From the NCBI RefSeq assembly GCF_000422625.1, contig NZ_AUGK01000008.1, positions 80,197-144,196 on the forward strand: DNA of 64,000 nt. Direction: 5' to 3'. This DNA is from Adlercreutzia mucosicola DSM 19490 (GTDB taxonomy: Bacteria > Actinomycetota > Coriobacteriia > Coriobacteriales > Eggerthellaceae). The notes beneath the pieces are model-generated. The model had not been told where the DNA came from. It saw only the letters and a list, made by a program, of their open reading frames with translations, and made no database searches. The number at the start of each line of letters is the position of its first letter. The first letter of the stretch is position 1. Shown one piece after another: positions 40,032 through 49,626 of this stretch. The position numbers and the translations under genes are program-made.

Positions 40032-40472
40032 GTGGGGCAGCGCCGCCACGATGCCCTCCCAGTTCTCGGTGGCCGCCTTGGTGGAGCCGGGCAGGTTGAT
40101 GATGAGCGTGCGGCCGCGCTGGGCGCAGATGGCCCGGGACAGCATGGCGAAGGGAGTGATGGCCAGGCTGTGGACGCGCATGGCCTCGGCGATGCCCGGC
40201 ACCTCGCGGTCGGCCACGTCGCGGGTGGCCTCCGGCGTCACGTCCCGCAGCGAGAGTCCGCTGCCGCCGCAAGTGAGCACCACATCGGCATCGGTGTGGT
40301 CGCAGGCGTCGATGAGAGCCCCGGCGATAAACGGCCGCTCGTCGGTCTCCACGACGCGGCGGACGCATTCCCAGCCCTCGGCCGCGATCAGCTCTTCCAG
40401 CTTTTGCCCCGCCTCGTCGGTCTCCAGCGTGCGCGTATCAGAGCACGTAATGATAGCGAACTTGATAGTCAT
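39939..40472 (-). CDS. mogA: Molybdopterin adenylyltransferase (MogA/MoaB family)
   Basis: 177 aa. Adenylates molybdopterin before metal insertion. The family signature is LTCGGSGLSLRDVTPEAT, followed by INLPGSTKA. The start at 40472 (MTIKFAIITCSD) has AAGGAA 6 nt upstream. It lies 230 bp downstream of moeA on the same strand, so the two act in the same pathway and may share a transcript. MogA and MoaB are hard to separate by sequence alone. Confidence 0.85.
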   Translation of the reverse strand: MTIKFAIITCSDTRTLETDEAGQKLEELIAAEGWECVRRVVETDERPFIAGALIDACDHTDADVVLTCGGSGLSLRDVTPEATRDVADREVPGIAEAMRVHSLAITPFAMLSRAICAQRGRTLIINLPGSTKAATENWEGIVAALPHAVKMMAGGGHDTQKSLSEKLSAAAARGELG

Positions 40473-40702
40473 GAAATTCCTTTCTTGCCTCACCTGCGGC
40501 TGCGGAGGATCGGCTCCGCCGCCCGTCTCGCACCGATCCCCTTCCGAGCGCGGCAATAGAAGCAGGGAAACTGATGCACATCGGTCGGCACATTTTCTGC
40601 ACCACTGCTGCTGAAGCGGAATCTGCTTCTTAAAGGCCGCGTTCTCAGGAGGCGCTCGGAGGTCGTCGAAGCCGACCCTCCCGCAGCCGCGAACCCGGAC
40701 AA
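40473..40702 (-). other. moeA-mogA gap, no supported gene
   Basis: 230 bp. A 70-codon frame in it lacks any family resemblance and a good ribosome site. It holds a small GC hairpin near 40502-40520 and a weak inverted pair AGAAGCAG/CTGCTTCT (40558-40565 and 40623-40630). Confidence 0.4.
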
Positions 40703-41950
40703 CTACAGGCAGACCTCTTCCGGCACATCTAGCAGGATGCAGTCTACCATGGTTCCCGCCGGCTGCGGCTCGGTGCCGTCGGGCAGCACGGCCATGCAGT
40801 TGGTCTTCTGGATGGGCCCGAACAGACCCGAGCTCTGGTTGCGCGCCGGCGTCACCTCGAAGACGCCGTCGGCTGCGCGCGTGAGAGTGCCGCGCAGGAA
40901 AATGCGCCGCGGGTCGCGGTTCTTCTCGTTCTGGGTGAGCCGGGCGCGCACCACCGGGTGGTCGAGGAAGCCATAGCCTTGCATGGTGCGCAGCGCCGGA
41001 CGGATGATCAACTCGAAGCCCACGTAGGCCGCGGCCGGGTTGCCCGGCAGCCCGAACACCGGCGTGCCGTTCACCAAACCGAAAGTTTGGGCCTTGCCCG
41101 GGCGCATGTTCACCGTGGCCATCTTAAGCTCGCCCAGATCGGCCACGACCGGCTTGATGAAATCGTAGTCGCCGTTGGCCGCGCCACCCGTGGTCACCAC
41201 GAAGTCGTACTCGCGCGAGGCCGCATCCACGGCCGCGCGCAGAGCCTCGTAGGTGTCCTCCACGATGGGAAGGATGTGGGGCACCGCCCCGGCCCGGCTC
41301 GCGCAGGCGGCCATGGCATAGCTGTTGGAATTGCGGATCTTGCCGGGACCGGGCACCTCGGTGGGAGGCACCAGCTCGCTGCCCGTGGCAATGACGGCCA
41401 CGCGCGGACGCCGGCGCACCGGAACCTCCAGCACGCCGCAGCCGGCCAGAAAGCCCACGCCCGCAGCGCTGATCACCTCGCCGGCAGCCACGACTACCTC
41501 GCCGGCCCGAGCCTCCTCGCCTGCGGGGCGGATGTTGGACCCCACCTTCGTCGGCGCCGCGAACGACACCGTCGAGCCCGTGCGCCCGTCGCCTTCCACC
41601 ACGGCCACGATCTCGTACTTCACCACGGCATCGGCGTCGTCGGGCAGGCAGGCGCCGGTCATGATGCGCACGCACTCCCCCGCTCCTATGACGCCCGCAA
41701 ACACATCTCCGGCACCGATCTCGGCAATCACGCGCAGGGCCACGGGCGCCTCCTCGGTGGCCGTGCCGATATCGGCGGCCCGCAGGGCAAAGCCGTCCAT
41801 GGCCGAATGGGCGAAGGGAGACACGTCGATGTCGCTCGTCAGATCGGACGCAGCCACTCGGCCCACAGCATCAAGCAGCCCCACCTCTTCCACATCCGTC
41901 GGCGCCACAGCCCCGCACACGAGCGCGCGAGCCTCCTCCAGCGAGATCAT
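40703..41950 (-). CDS. moeA: Molybdopterin molybdenumtransferase MoeA
   Basis: 415 aa. Inserts molybdate into adenylated molybdopterin. Motifs: SPFAHSAMDGFALRA, MTGACLPDDADAVVKYE, VAVIATGSELV, VTTGGAANGDYDF and PVFGLPGNPAAAYVGFE, all typical of MoeA. I start at 41950 (MISLEEARALV), where family members begin; an ATG three codons upstream (41959) lies only 2 nt from the GGGGAGG ribosome site and is the alternative. Works with MogA next door to supply Moco to reductases. Confidence 0.92.
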   Translation of the reverse strand: MISLEEARALVCGAVAPTDVEEVGLLDAVGRVAASDLTSDIDVSPFAHSAMDGFALRAADIGTATEEAPVALRVIAEIGAGDVFAGVIGAGECVRIMTGACLPDDADAVVKYEIVAVVEGDGRTGSTVSFAAPTKVGSNIRPAGEEARAGEVVVAAGEVISAAGVGFLAGCGVLEVPVRRRPRVAVIATGSELVPPTEVPGPGKIRNSNSYAMAACASRAGAVPHILPIVEDTYEALRAAVDAASREYDFVVTTGGAANGDYDFIKPVVADLGELKMATVNMRPGKAQTFGLVNGTPVFGLPGNPAAAYVGFELIIRPALRTMQGYGFLDHPVVRARLTQNEKNRDPRRIFLRGTLTRAADGVFEVTPARNQSSGLFGPIQKTNCMAVLPDGTEPQPAGTMVDCILLDVPEEVCL

Positions 41951-42117
41951 GTCCTTCATTGCCTCCCCTTTCCGCAAGCGGCGCGCAAGGCCGCGCTCGC
42001 ACCGATTCGCCCCTCCGCACCCGGTGCCCGAAAAGCCCCGCGCCGGAGAGCGAACTTGTTTTCGCTCCTCCGCATTATAGCTATTTGAGAATATATTGGA
42101 AATCGCCGAAGCAACGC

Positions 42118-42257
42118 CCGAAACGACCAAAATCACGTTTGGGCGAGGGCAAGGGCAAGCGAACGCGACCGAAATCACGTTTGGGCGAGGTTATTGCCGC
42201 CAAAAGGAGCATTCAGCGCACCCAACCCTCTCCCAAACGTGATTTTGGTCGTTTCGG
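42118..42257. repeat. Long inverted repeat, 31-bp arms, 78-nt loop (moeA upstream gap)
   Basis: Arms at 42118-42148 and 42227-42257 differ at one position; the core is ACGACCAAAATCACGTTTGG and its complement. A third, direct copy of the inner half lies in the loop (about 42166-42190). It sits in the 414-bp divergent gap between moeA and the TIGR00300 gene. Confidence 0.85.
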
Positions 42258-42324
42258 AAGGCGTTCTCCAAAAACCAGGGCGCGCAATGCGTCCCTCGCC
42301 GCGCCCGCGGCACCGTAACCGCGC

Positions 42325-42330
42325 TACAAT
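42325..42330 (+). promoter_or_regulatory. -10 box of the TIGR00300 gene
   Basis: TACAAT, 34 nt before the start codon. No good -35 hexamer. Confidence 0.35.
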
Positions 42331-42364
42331 GCGAACAACCACATTTCAGAGAGGAAGGCCGTCC

Positions 42365-43486
42365 ATGGACTTCGCGCCCACCCCCTACACCGCCCCCGAC
42401 TTCTCGCTGCCGTCCCTGGCCGCCGCGCCGAACGCGACCCTCGTGCCCGCGCCGAAGAACTTCGTGGCCCCCGAGAACTACCACGCCATGTCCATCTATC
42501 CCGAGTACCTGAAAATCGACGGGGAATGGGTGCTCGCCCGGGACTCCCGCATGGACTGCGTGGCCGTGGTGGAAGACGGCGCGGTGTTCGTGCGCGAATT
42601 CCGTCACATCCGCGCCGGCGATCTTATCGCCTGCGGGCGCACCGAGAACGGCGAGGAGGGCATCCTCGTGTACACCGAGGGCTTCCGCAGCTTGGCCGCA
42701 GCCGAGAACGGGGCGCCCCATCCCGGCGGCCACGACAACTTCGCCTTCCGTCTCGGCAGAAGCCGCGAGACGGCCTTCTCCCGCGACTACGACGAGCTCT
42801 ACGAGCTTTTGCGCCACGAGCGCGACCACGGCTTCATCGTGTGGGTTATGGGACCGGCCTTCACCTTCAACGGGTTTTCGCGCGATGCCTTCGCCAAGAT
42901 CGTCGATGCCGGCTACGCCGATGCGGTGTTCGCCGGCAACGCCCTGGCCACCCACGATTTGGAAGGGGCCTACTTCCACACGTCGCTGGGCCAGGACATC
43001 GAGACCCAGGAGAACCGCCCCAACGGCCATTACCACCACCTGGACACCATCAACCGCGTGCGCTACTGGGGAAGCATCGAGCGGTTCATTCAGGAAGAGG
43101 GCGTGCACGACGGCATCATGGAGGCGCTTGTGCGCAACAACGTGCCCTACGTGCTCGCCGGATCCATCCGCGACGACGGGCCGCTGCCCGGCGTGTTCGG
43201 CAATGCCTACGACGCCCAGGATGCCATGCGCGACCACATCCGATCGGCCACCACGGTCATCTGCATGGCCACCATGCTGCACACCATCGCCACGGGCAAC
43301 ATGACCCCGAGCTACCGGGTGCTGCCCGACGGCACCATCCGCCCCGTGTACTTCTACTGCGTGGACATCGCGGAATTTGCCGTGAACAAGCTGGTGGACC
43401 GCGGCAGCCTCGCCAGCCGCGGCATCGTCACCAACGTGCAGGATTTCATCGCGAACATCGCCAAGGGTTTGGGGCTGTTGGGGTAG
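42365..43486 (+). CDS. TIGR00300-family protein (ornithine cyclodeaminase / LOR-SDH domain)
   Basis: 373 aa. The C-terminal Rossmann-like half carries the hallmark pattern of the family: AVFAGNALATHDLEGAYF, TSLGQD, a run ending NRVRYWGSIERF, VPYVLAGSIRDDGPLPGV, AQDAMRDH and ATMLHTIATGNM. The N-terminal half has MDCVAVVEDGAVFVREFRHI, also typical. Characterised relatives deaminate ornithine to proline (archaeal cyclodeaminase) or form the C-terminal part of cyanobacterial arginine dihydrolases. The amidinotransferase-type domain of the latter is missing here, so ornithine cyclodeaminase is the likelier activity, by inference. GAGAGGAAGG precedes the ATG at 42365. Confidence 0.75.
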   Translation: MDFAPTPYTAPDFSLPSLAAAPNATLVPAPKNFVAPENYHAMSIYPEYLKIDGEWVLARDSRMDCVAVVEDGAVFVREFRHIRAGDLIACGRTENGEEGILVYTEGFRSLAAAENGAPHPGGHDNFAFRLGRSRETAFSRDYDELYELLRHERDHGFIVWVMGPAFTFNGFSRDAFAKIVDAGYADAVFAGNALATHDLEGAYFHTSLGQDIETQENRPNGHYHHLDTINRVRYWGSIERFIQEEGVHDGIMEALVRNNVPYVLAGSIRDDGPLPGVFGNAYDAQDAMRDHIRSATTVICMATMLHTIATGNMTPSYRVLPDGTIRPVYFYCVDIAEFAVNKLVDRGSLASRGIVTNVQDFIANIAKGLGLLG

Positions 43487-43488
43487 AC

Positions 43489-43504
43489 GCGGTCGCGAGA
43501 CCGC
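43489..43504 (+). terminator. Hairpin after the TIGR00300 gene
   Basis: GCGGTC-GCGA-GACCGC, a stable 6-bp stem with a tetraloop two bases after the stop codon. No clear T-run, so terminator function is uncertain. Confidence 0.4.
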
Positions 43505-43699
43505 CTGCTTCACGCGGGCGCGCCGAAGCCGATCCTACGGAGCTTGATTGGAGCCGCAATATCCACGAGGCGCCTACCATTGCAGGAGCGGCAGGAGCGC
43601 CCTGCAGGGGCGATTCAGTCCGCCCGCAACCGAGACCATATCCCGTTGGCCGCCGCTGCGCGCCGCGCGGGTCTTGCGGAAGTTCACCGCGATCACCGT

Positions 43700-44947
43700 G
43701 CTGGCGACGGCGCTGCACGGAAGCGGCGCGAGCGTCGTCATGTTGGAACGCATGGACCACGTGGTGGGTCGCGGCGGCTCCATCTACGCCATGAACTCGA
43801 AGCTGACGAAGGAGAAGGGCTACGAGTGCCCCGTGGAGGAGATCGCCCAGCGCTACAAGCGTATGATGGGCTATCACTCCTACCGCGTAGACGACCGCAA
43901 GTGGATGAACCACTTCCATCGCTCGGGCGAAGCCATGGACTGGCTCATCGACCGCATGACCACGGCCAGCTCCGTGGGCGGCAGCGACCTCACCCCGGTC
44001 ATGGAGCACTGGTACGAGGACCCCGAGAACATCAACGGCGAGTTCCCCGGCACCCATGAGTTCCTGGACGGCCCCAACGGCCTGGGCCCCGACGACAACC
44101 CACAGCAGGACGTATGCGACAATATGGCCGCCTACTGCGCGAAAGCCGGCGTCGATATCCGCTATCTGACCGACGCCCAACAGCTGTTGAAGGACGGCGA
44201 GCGCGTCAGCGGCGTGGTCGCGAAGACCGCAGACGGCTACGTGCAGTTCAACGGCAAGAACGCCGTGGTGCTGGCAACCGGCGACTTCGGCATGGACAAG
44301 GACATGCTGGAAAAGCTCATCCCCTGGGCGGCGCATCAGACCGAGTTCGGCGGCATCTGGGACGGCTCGGGCCACAAGATGGCCTACTGGGCCGGCGCGG
44401 CCATCGACAAGAACGAGACGCCCACGCCCATGATCTTCTGCTTCCAGTGGCGCTCCATCACCCGTCAGGCGCGCGCCTACTGGCAGACCACCATCGACGG
44501 CCCCGGCACCATCAACATGAACGGCTCGGGCGACATCGAGGTGAAGATGGTGAAGGCCGACACCTTGGAAGAGCTGGTACAGGCCCTGGAGCTGCCCGCC
44601 GAGACGACCCTGAAGACCATCGAGGACTACAACGGCTACTGCGAGCGCGGCGTCGACGAGGAGTTCGGCAGCGCAAGGAACTGCTGCCGTCCGTGAAGAG
44701 GGGTCCCTTCTACGGCATCAAGTGCACGCCGTGGTTCCCCACCACCACTGGCGGCGTGCGTTGCACCGAGAAGATGGAAGTGATGAACGACAGCAACGAG
44801 GTCATCGAGGGCCTGTACTGCCTCGGCTCCATGGTGGGCGATATGTACTGCAACTGCTACTCCACCCACTTCCCGGGCCACAACCTGGGCGCCACCTGCC
44901 TCACCTTCGGCTACCTCACCGGCCGTCAGCTCGCCGGCGCCGAATAG
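43700..44947 (+). pseudogene. Decayed FAD-dependent reductase (fumarate/urocanate reductase-like)
   Basis: From about 43700 the frame reads ATALHGSGASVVMLERMDHV, then LDGPNGLGPDDNPQQ, AVVLATGDFGMDKDMLE and IWDGSGHKMAYWAGA, all fitting FAD_binding_2 flavoproteins. The dinucleotide-binding start (GxGxxG) is absent. The centre jumps from CFQWRSITRQARAY to YWQTTIDGPGTIN, suggesting an internal deletion. At about 44668-44678 the frame shifts by one base; the reading continues as LLPSVKRGPFYGIKCTPWF and ends properly with FPGHNLGATCLTFGYLTGRQ before the stop at 44947. The terminal half is well preserved, so the loss looks recent. Confidence 0.8.
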
Positions 44948-45062
44948 CCCAGAGGCTCTGCGGCTGCGCGCCCGGGCCTCCCTTCCCTCCCCGCCCGGGC
45001 GCTCCCTCTTGAACCCAGAGTCCACCTTAAGAAGACGTCGGCCGGCGAACCACTCCGTTTCT

Positions 45063-45222
45063 GCACGAGATCCTGAGTTATGAGCGTCTCAGGGACGCCC
45101 GTTTCCTCGCCTTCGAAAGACATTACCCAACCACAATGCGCTGACCGGGCATTTCCAAAGACAGTTTCCCGCCACAATTCCCCGCTCCGAGGTCCAGACG
45201 CTCATAACTCAATATTTCGTGC
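45063..45222. repeat. Long inverted repeat, 27-bp arms, 106-nt loop (pseudogene-eno gap)
   Basis: Arms at 45063-45089 and 45196-45222 match at 24 of 27 positions; the inner 16 (TGAGTTATGAGCGTCT) are exact. The gap (44948-45363) holds no gene I can support. Confidence 0.8.
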
Positions 45223-45265
45223 CAAGGCCGCCTCCTTCGTTGACCGAAAGCGCAACGAGGCGAAA

Positions 45266-45298
45266 GGCAGTCGGCGAAGACAATCCTCGCCGACTGCC
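45266..45298. terminator. 12-bp perfect hairpin between flavoprotein remnant and eno
   Basis: GGCAGTCGGCGA pairs exactly with its complement across a 9-nt loop. It lies next to a second hairpin and may stop transcription from either side. Confidence 0.5.
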
Positions 45299-45309
45299 CA
45301 AAAACCAAA

Positions 45310-45339
45310 GAAGGCCGCCCCGTCAGCGAGGCAGCCTTC
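45310..45339 (-). terminator. Intrinsic terminator of eno
   Basis: On the minus strand GAAGGC and GCCTTC close a GC-rich stem that is followed by TTTGGTTTTTGG, 25 nt after the eno stop codon. Confidence 0.75.
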
Positions 45340-45363
45340 CCGTTCATTGTACGCGCAAGCAGC

Positions 45364-46692
<1,329 letters not shown>

Positions 46693-46719
46693 TCAGCATT
46701 TTCCATCATACCATGCAAT

Positions 46720-46753
46720 GCGCCCCGCGCGAGAACGCATCCGCGCGGGGCGC
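46720..46753. terminator. 12-bp perfect GC hairpin between ohyA and eno
   Basis: GCGCCCCGCGCG and its exact complement flank a 10-nt loop. It sits just after the oleate hydratase stop codon when read on the minus strand. It lacks a T-run on either side; it would still be a strong stop or stabiliser of the mRNA end. Confidence 0.55.
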
Positions 46754-46773
46754 ACAAAACCAAGGCGCTGCCC

Positions 46774-48693
46774 CTAGTGGATGCCGGGCCACACCGCCCC
46801 GGGGTCGGGCGCGGGCGCATCGCGGTTCTCGTCGGTGGTGGGAATCACACCGTACTCCTTCAGCAGCCCGTAGATATCGGTGTGCTCGATCTCCTTCAGG
46901 CCGCGGGACAGCAGCAGCTTCTCCAGCACGTTCATATTCATGTCCGTGGCCGGCTTGCCGTCGCGCAGCAGCACCGTGGCGTTCAGCAGGCAGCGCAGAT
47001 CGTAGGCGCTCCCCCACACCTCGGGCACGCCGCGGTCGATATCCAGCAGCGTGTACACCGCCTCCATACCGGTGCGCATGGAGTACTCGGTGGTGAAGAT
47101 GGTGTCGCGGGGCGTTTCAGCGAACTGGCCGATGAAGGCGAAGTTCACGGCACCCTCCGGCACCACGAGCGGACGGTCGCCGTCGGCACGGGGCATGAAG
47201 AAGGCCGTGATGTAGGGCATCATGCAGGGCACCGTGTTGGCGCTCTTCTCGGCCAGCTCCTCGATCTGCTCCTCGGGCACGCCCAGGTGGTACAGCCATT
47301 CCTGGCAGATCTCACGCCCGGTGCAGTCGCGCATGGGCTTCTTCACGTAGTTGCCGTCCACGGCGGTGAACAGGCCGTAGAGCCACACGCACACGGTGCC
47401 GGGCTCCTGATCGCGGAACTGGGGCTGGCGGTTGATGGTCCAGGACAGCAGCCAGTTGGAATCCCGCACCGACACGATGCCGCCGGTCACCACGCCGCCG
47501 GAGAGCGGATCGCGCTTGCAGATGGCCTCGATATAGGGAATGATCTTCTCGTCCAGCGTGGTCACCGTGGCGCTCTCCCAGTTGCTCTTGGCCGGATCGC
47601 CGCAGAACTTCTCGGGCCGCCCGAAGGCCGGCGACTGCGCGGCGATGCGCTTCCACAGATCCCAGCCGTCCCCCGGCGTCAGCTCGGGGGCGTAGCGGGC
47701 CGGCGTGTTCTGGCTGCCGAAGGAGGAATGGGCCACCAGGCTGCCCGGCGTGATGAACACCAGATCGTTCTCGGTCAGGGGAATGACCTGCTCGCGGACA
47801 CCCGCCGGATCGGGGGCCTCATCCCCCGGCAGCCCCTCCACGGCGGCGATGGCCTCAGGCTCGTCCTCTACCAAAAAGCGGATCTCGGTGGCCACCTTGC
47901 GGGCGTCGTCCTTCGCCTCATCGCAAGAGAAGCGCACATCGGTCACGTGGGTATCGAAGCGGAAATCCACTCCGTGATCCTTCAGGTAGTTCACCATGGG
48001 CAGGATCATGGACTCGTACTGGTTGTAGCGGGTGAAGCGCAGCGCCGAGAAGTCGGGCAGGCCGCCCACGTGGTGCACGAAGCGGGTGATGTAGCGCTTC
48101 ATCTCCAGGGCCGAGTGCCAGTTCTCGAAGGCGAACATGGTACGCCAGTACAGCCAGAAGTTCGAGTTCAGCACCTCGTCGGAGAAGTACTCGGTGATCA
48201 CCTTGTCCTGGAGGTCCTCCTCGGGGGTGAAGAACAGGTTCATGATCTCCATGCAGGCTTTGTCCGACAAATCGAAGCGGTTGTCGGTATGGGCGTCCTG
48301 GCCGCGGTTCACCGTAGCGCGGCACAGGGAGTAGTTGGGGTCGCGCTTGTTCAGCCAATAGTAGTAGTCCAGCACGCTCACGTTCGGATCCTCGATGGAG
48401 GGAATGTCGCGGAACAAATCCCACATCACCTCGAAGTGGTTGTCCATCTCGCGGCCGCCGCGCATGGTATAGCCGAGGCTCGGATAGTCCCAGCCGTCGC
48501 AGCCGCCGCCGGCGCGAGGCCCTCGCTCCAAGATATGGATGCGCTCGCCGGCCATCTGCCCGTCGCGCACGAGGAAGCACGCGGCCGCCAGCCCGGCCAA
48601 ACCGCTGCCCACGATGTAGGCCGACTTGCCATCCACCCCCTCGGGCTTCAGGGGATGGGCGAAGGCCTCGTAGTTGCCGCTGGAATAGTACAT
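46774..48693 (-). CDS. ohyA: Oleate hydratase
   Basis: 639 aa. FAD enzyme that adds water to the double bond of oleic acid, giving 10-hydroxystearate; in gut bacteria this detoxifies free unsaturated fatty acids. Motifs: the FAD-binding IVGSGLAGLAAACFLVRDG near residue 23, LERGPRAGGGCDG, and the family marker MRGGREMDNHFE, followed by SIEDPN and ASVLDYYYWLN-like sequence. The start at 48693 (MYYSSGNYEAF) has AGAGGATCG upstream; in-frame ATGs further upstream add 29 non-conserved residues. Length is normal for the family. Probably monocistronic. Confidence 0.95.
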   Translation of the reverse strand: MYYSSGNYEAFAHPLKPEGVDGKSAYIVGSGLAGLAAACFLVRDGQMAGERIHILERGPRAGGGCDGWDYPSLGYTMRGGREMDNHFEVMWDLFRDIPSIEDPNVSVLDYYYWLNKRDPNYSLCRATVNRGQDAHTDNRFDLSDKACMEIMNLFFTPEEDLQDKVITEYFSDEVLNSNFWLYWRTMFAFENWHSALEMKRYITRFVHHVGGLPDFSALRFTRYNQYESMILPMVNYLKDHGVDFRFDTHVTDVRFSCDEAKDDARKVATEIRFLVEDEPEAIAAVEGLPGDEAPDPAGVREQVIPLTENDLVFITPGSLVAHSSFGSQNTPARYAPELTPGDGWDLWKRIAAQSPAFGRPEKFCGDPAKSNWESATVTTLDEKIIPYIEAICKRDPLSGGVVTGGIVSVRDSNWLLSWTINRQPQFRDQEPGTVCVWLYGLFTAVDGNYVKKPMRDCTGREICQEWLYHLGVPEEQIEELAEKSANTVPCMMPYITAFFMPRADGDRPLVVPEGAVNFAFIGQFAETPRDTIFTTEYSMRTGMEAVYTLLDIDRGVPEVWGSAYDLRCLLNATVLLRDGKPATDMNMNVLEKLLLSRGLKEIEHTDIYGLLKEYGVIPTTDENRDAPAPDPGAVWPGIH

Positions 48694-49192
48694 GGTTCGA
48701 TCCTCTCGCATCGGTAGCATGACAATCCCCATAATGCCCCCGAACCATCCGCCCCGCATTACCCACAGCCCCTCCGTCATTCTGCCGTTTCACAGCGGTA
48801 AGAAAAACACTTCCACAGCATGGGCCGTACCCGAAGACGCAGCCCGCAGGAAGACCTGGGACGTGCGCGGGGCACCGCGTTGATCGCGTCTCGGAAGCGG
48901 GCCGCATGGCGCCGGTCGGAATCGGGCCGCATGGCGCCCCGAAGGCGGAGAGACGGCCGAGGCCGTACCCGCTATGCGCTCCGCCGGATGCGTGCTGTCG
49001 AAGAGGCCGCCCAGGGCATCGTCGGCCACCGCCAACCCCTCAACAGCACCGCTCGCCCCGGCTGGGATCCGAGAGTGCCCGAGGATGCGACGGAAGCCCT
49101 CCTTGCAGAGCACCATCAGCACCGCTTCTGAGGAAACGTGGAAAAGATGCCAAATTTGACAATTTCGCCATTGTCCAAAGTTTTGCCATTCA
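48694..49192. other. First part of a 933-bp gene-free region
   Basis: GC-rich up to about 49140, then suddenly AT-rich. The longest frame (about 48790-49122, minus) resembles nothing I recognise and lacks a convincing ribosome site. Likely remnant DNA plus the upstream control region of ohyA. Confidence 0.4.
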
Positions 49193-49430
49193 AAAAAGCA
49201 GATATTCCACGTTCAGGGCGCAGAAAAAGCGGGTATTCCATGCTCCCCTTGCGAATTCATGAGAAATCGTACTGAACCACTCGCTATCGCAAGTCGCTGA
49301 ACTGGGATTATGCCGAAGCCCTTTCTATCTCGCCAATGAACGAGAAAGAACAACGTGGAATATCTGCTTTTTGATAGCGCAAACTAGCGCAAAGCATGAT
49401 TCGTGTCATAAAAAGCAGATATTCCATATT
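49193..49430. repeat. AT-rich repeat cluster: 21-bp perfect inverted pair plus two direct copies
   Basis: AAAAAGCAGATATTCCACGTT at 49193-49213 has its exact complement at 49352-49372 (loop 138 nt). A degenerate direct copy starts at 49224 (AAAAAGCGGGTATTCCA) and another at 49410 (AAAAAGCAGATATTCCA). Four copies in 240 bp, three direct and one inverted. Confidence 0.85.
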
Positions 49431-49550
49431 ACAGCGCCGAGAGTGCCATCTTCCACTCCAGACAAAAAGGAGACCGTCAATCGCAGCCCAGAGGAGCACC
49501 CCTCAACCCGCCCCTCCATCCCCGATTCGCCCGCATCGAAGTCAGGAGAT

Positions 49551-49572
49551 GGGGGGGGTGAGGCGGGGGGGG
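49551..49572. repeat. Two G8 runs upstream of the EamA transporter
   Basis: Eight G at 49551-49558 and eight G at 49565-49572, 40-60 bp before the transporter's -10 box. Confidence 0.9.
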
Positions 49573-49611
49573 TTCGACGAATTTCCATGGCACGGGAACG
49601 GGCAGGAGCCC

Positions 49612-49617
49612 TATAAT
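49612..49617 (+). promoter_or_regulatory. -10 box of the EamA transporter
   Basis: A perfect TATAAT ending 9 nt before the ATG at 49627. Transcription would start about 3 nt before the start codon, making the message almost leaderless. No clear -35. Confidence 0.6.
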
Positions 49618-49626
49618 AGGTGAGTT

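Noticed and set aside
38071..40614. 847-residue plus-strand frame over udg-alr-mogA
   Set aside because: It spans three recognisable minus-strand genes and their gaps, with no domain of its own.
40490..40702. 70-residue frame between moeA and mogA
   Set aside because: Starts with TTG without a ribosome site and resembles no protein; better read as untranslated DNA.
40473..40702. Molybdenum-cofactor riboswitch before mogA
   Set aside because: The position would suit, but I could not draw the multi-stem Moco RNA fold; only one small hairpin is evident. A covariance-model search would decide.
48790..49122. 110-residue minus-strand frame upstream of ohyA
   Set aside because: No ribosome site, no family resemblance, composition typical of a shadow or remnant frame.
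49193..49430. CRISPR array
   Set aside because: Copies are few, in both orientations and unevenly spaced, with no cas genes in the window.
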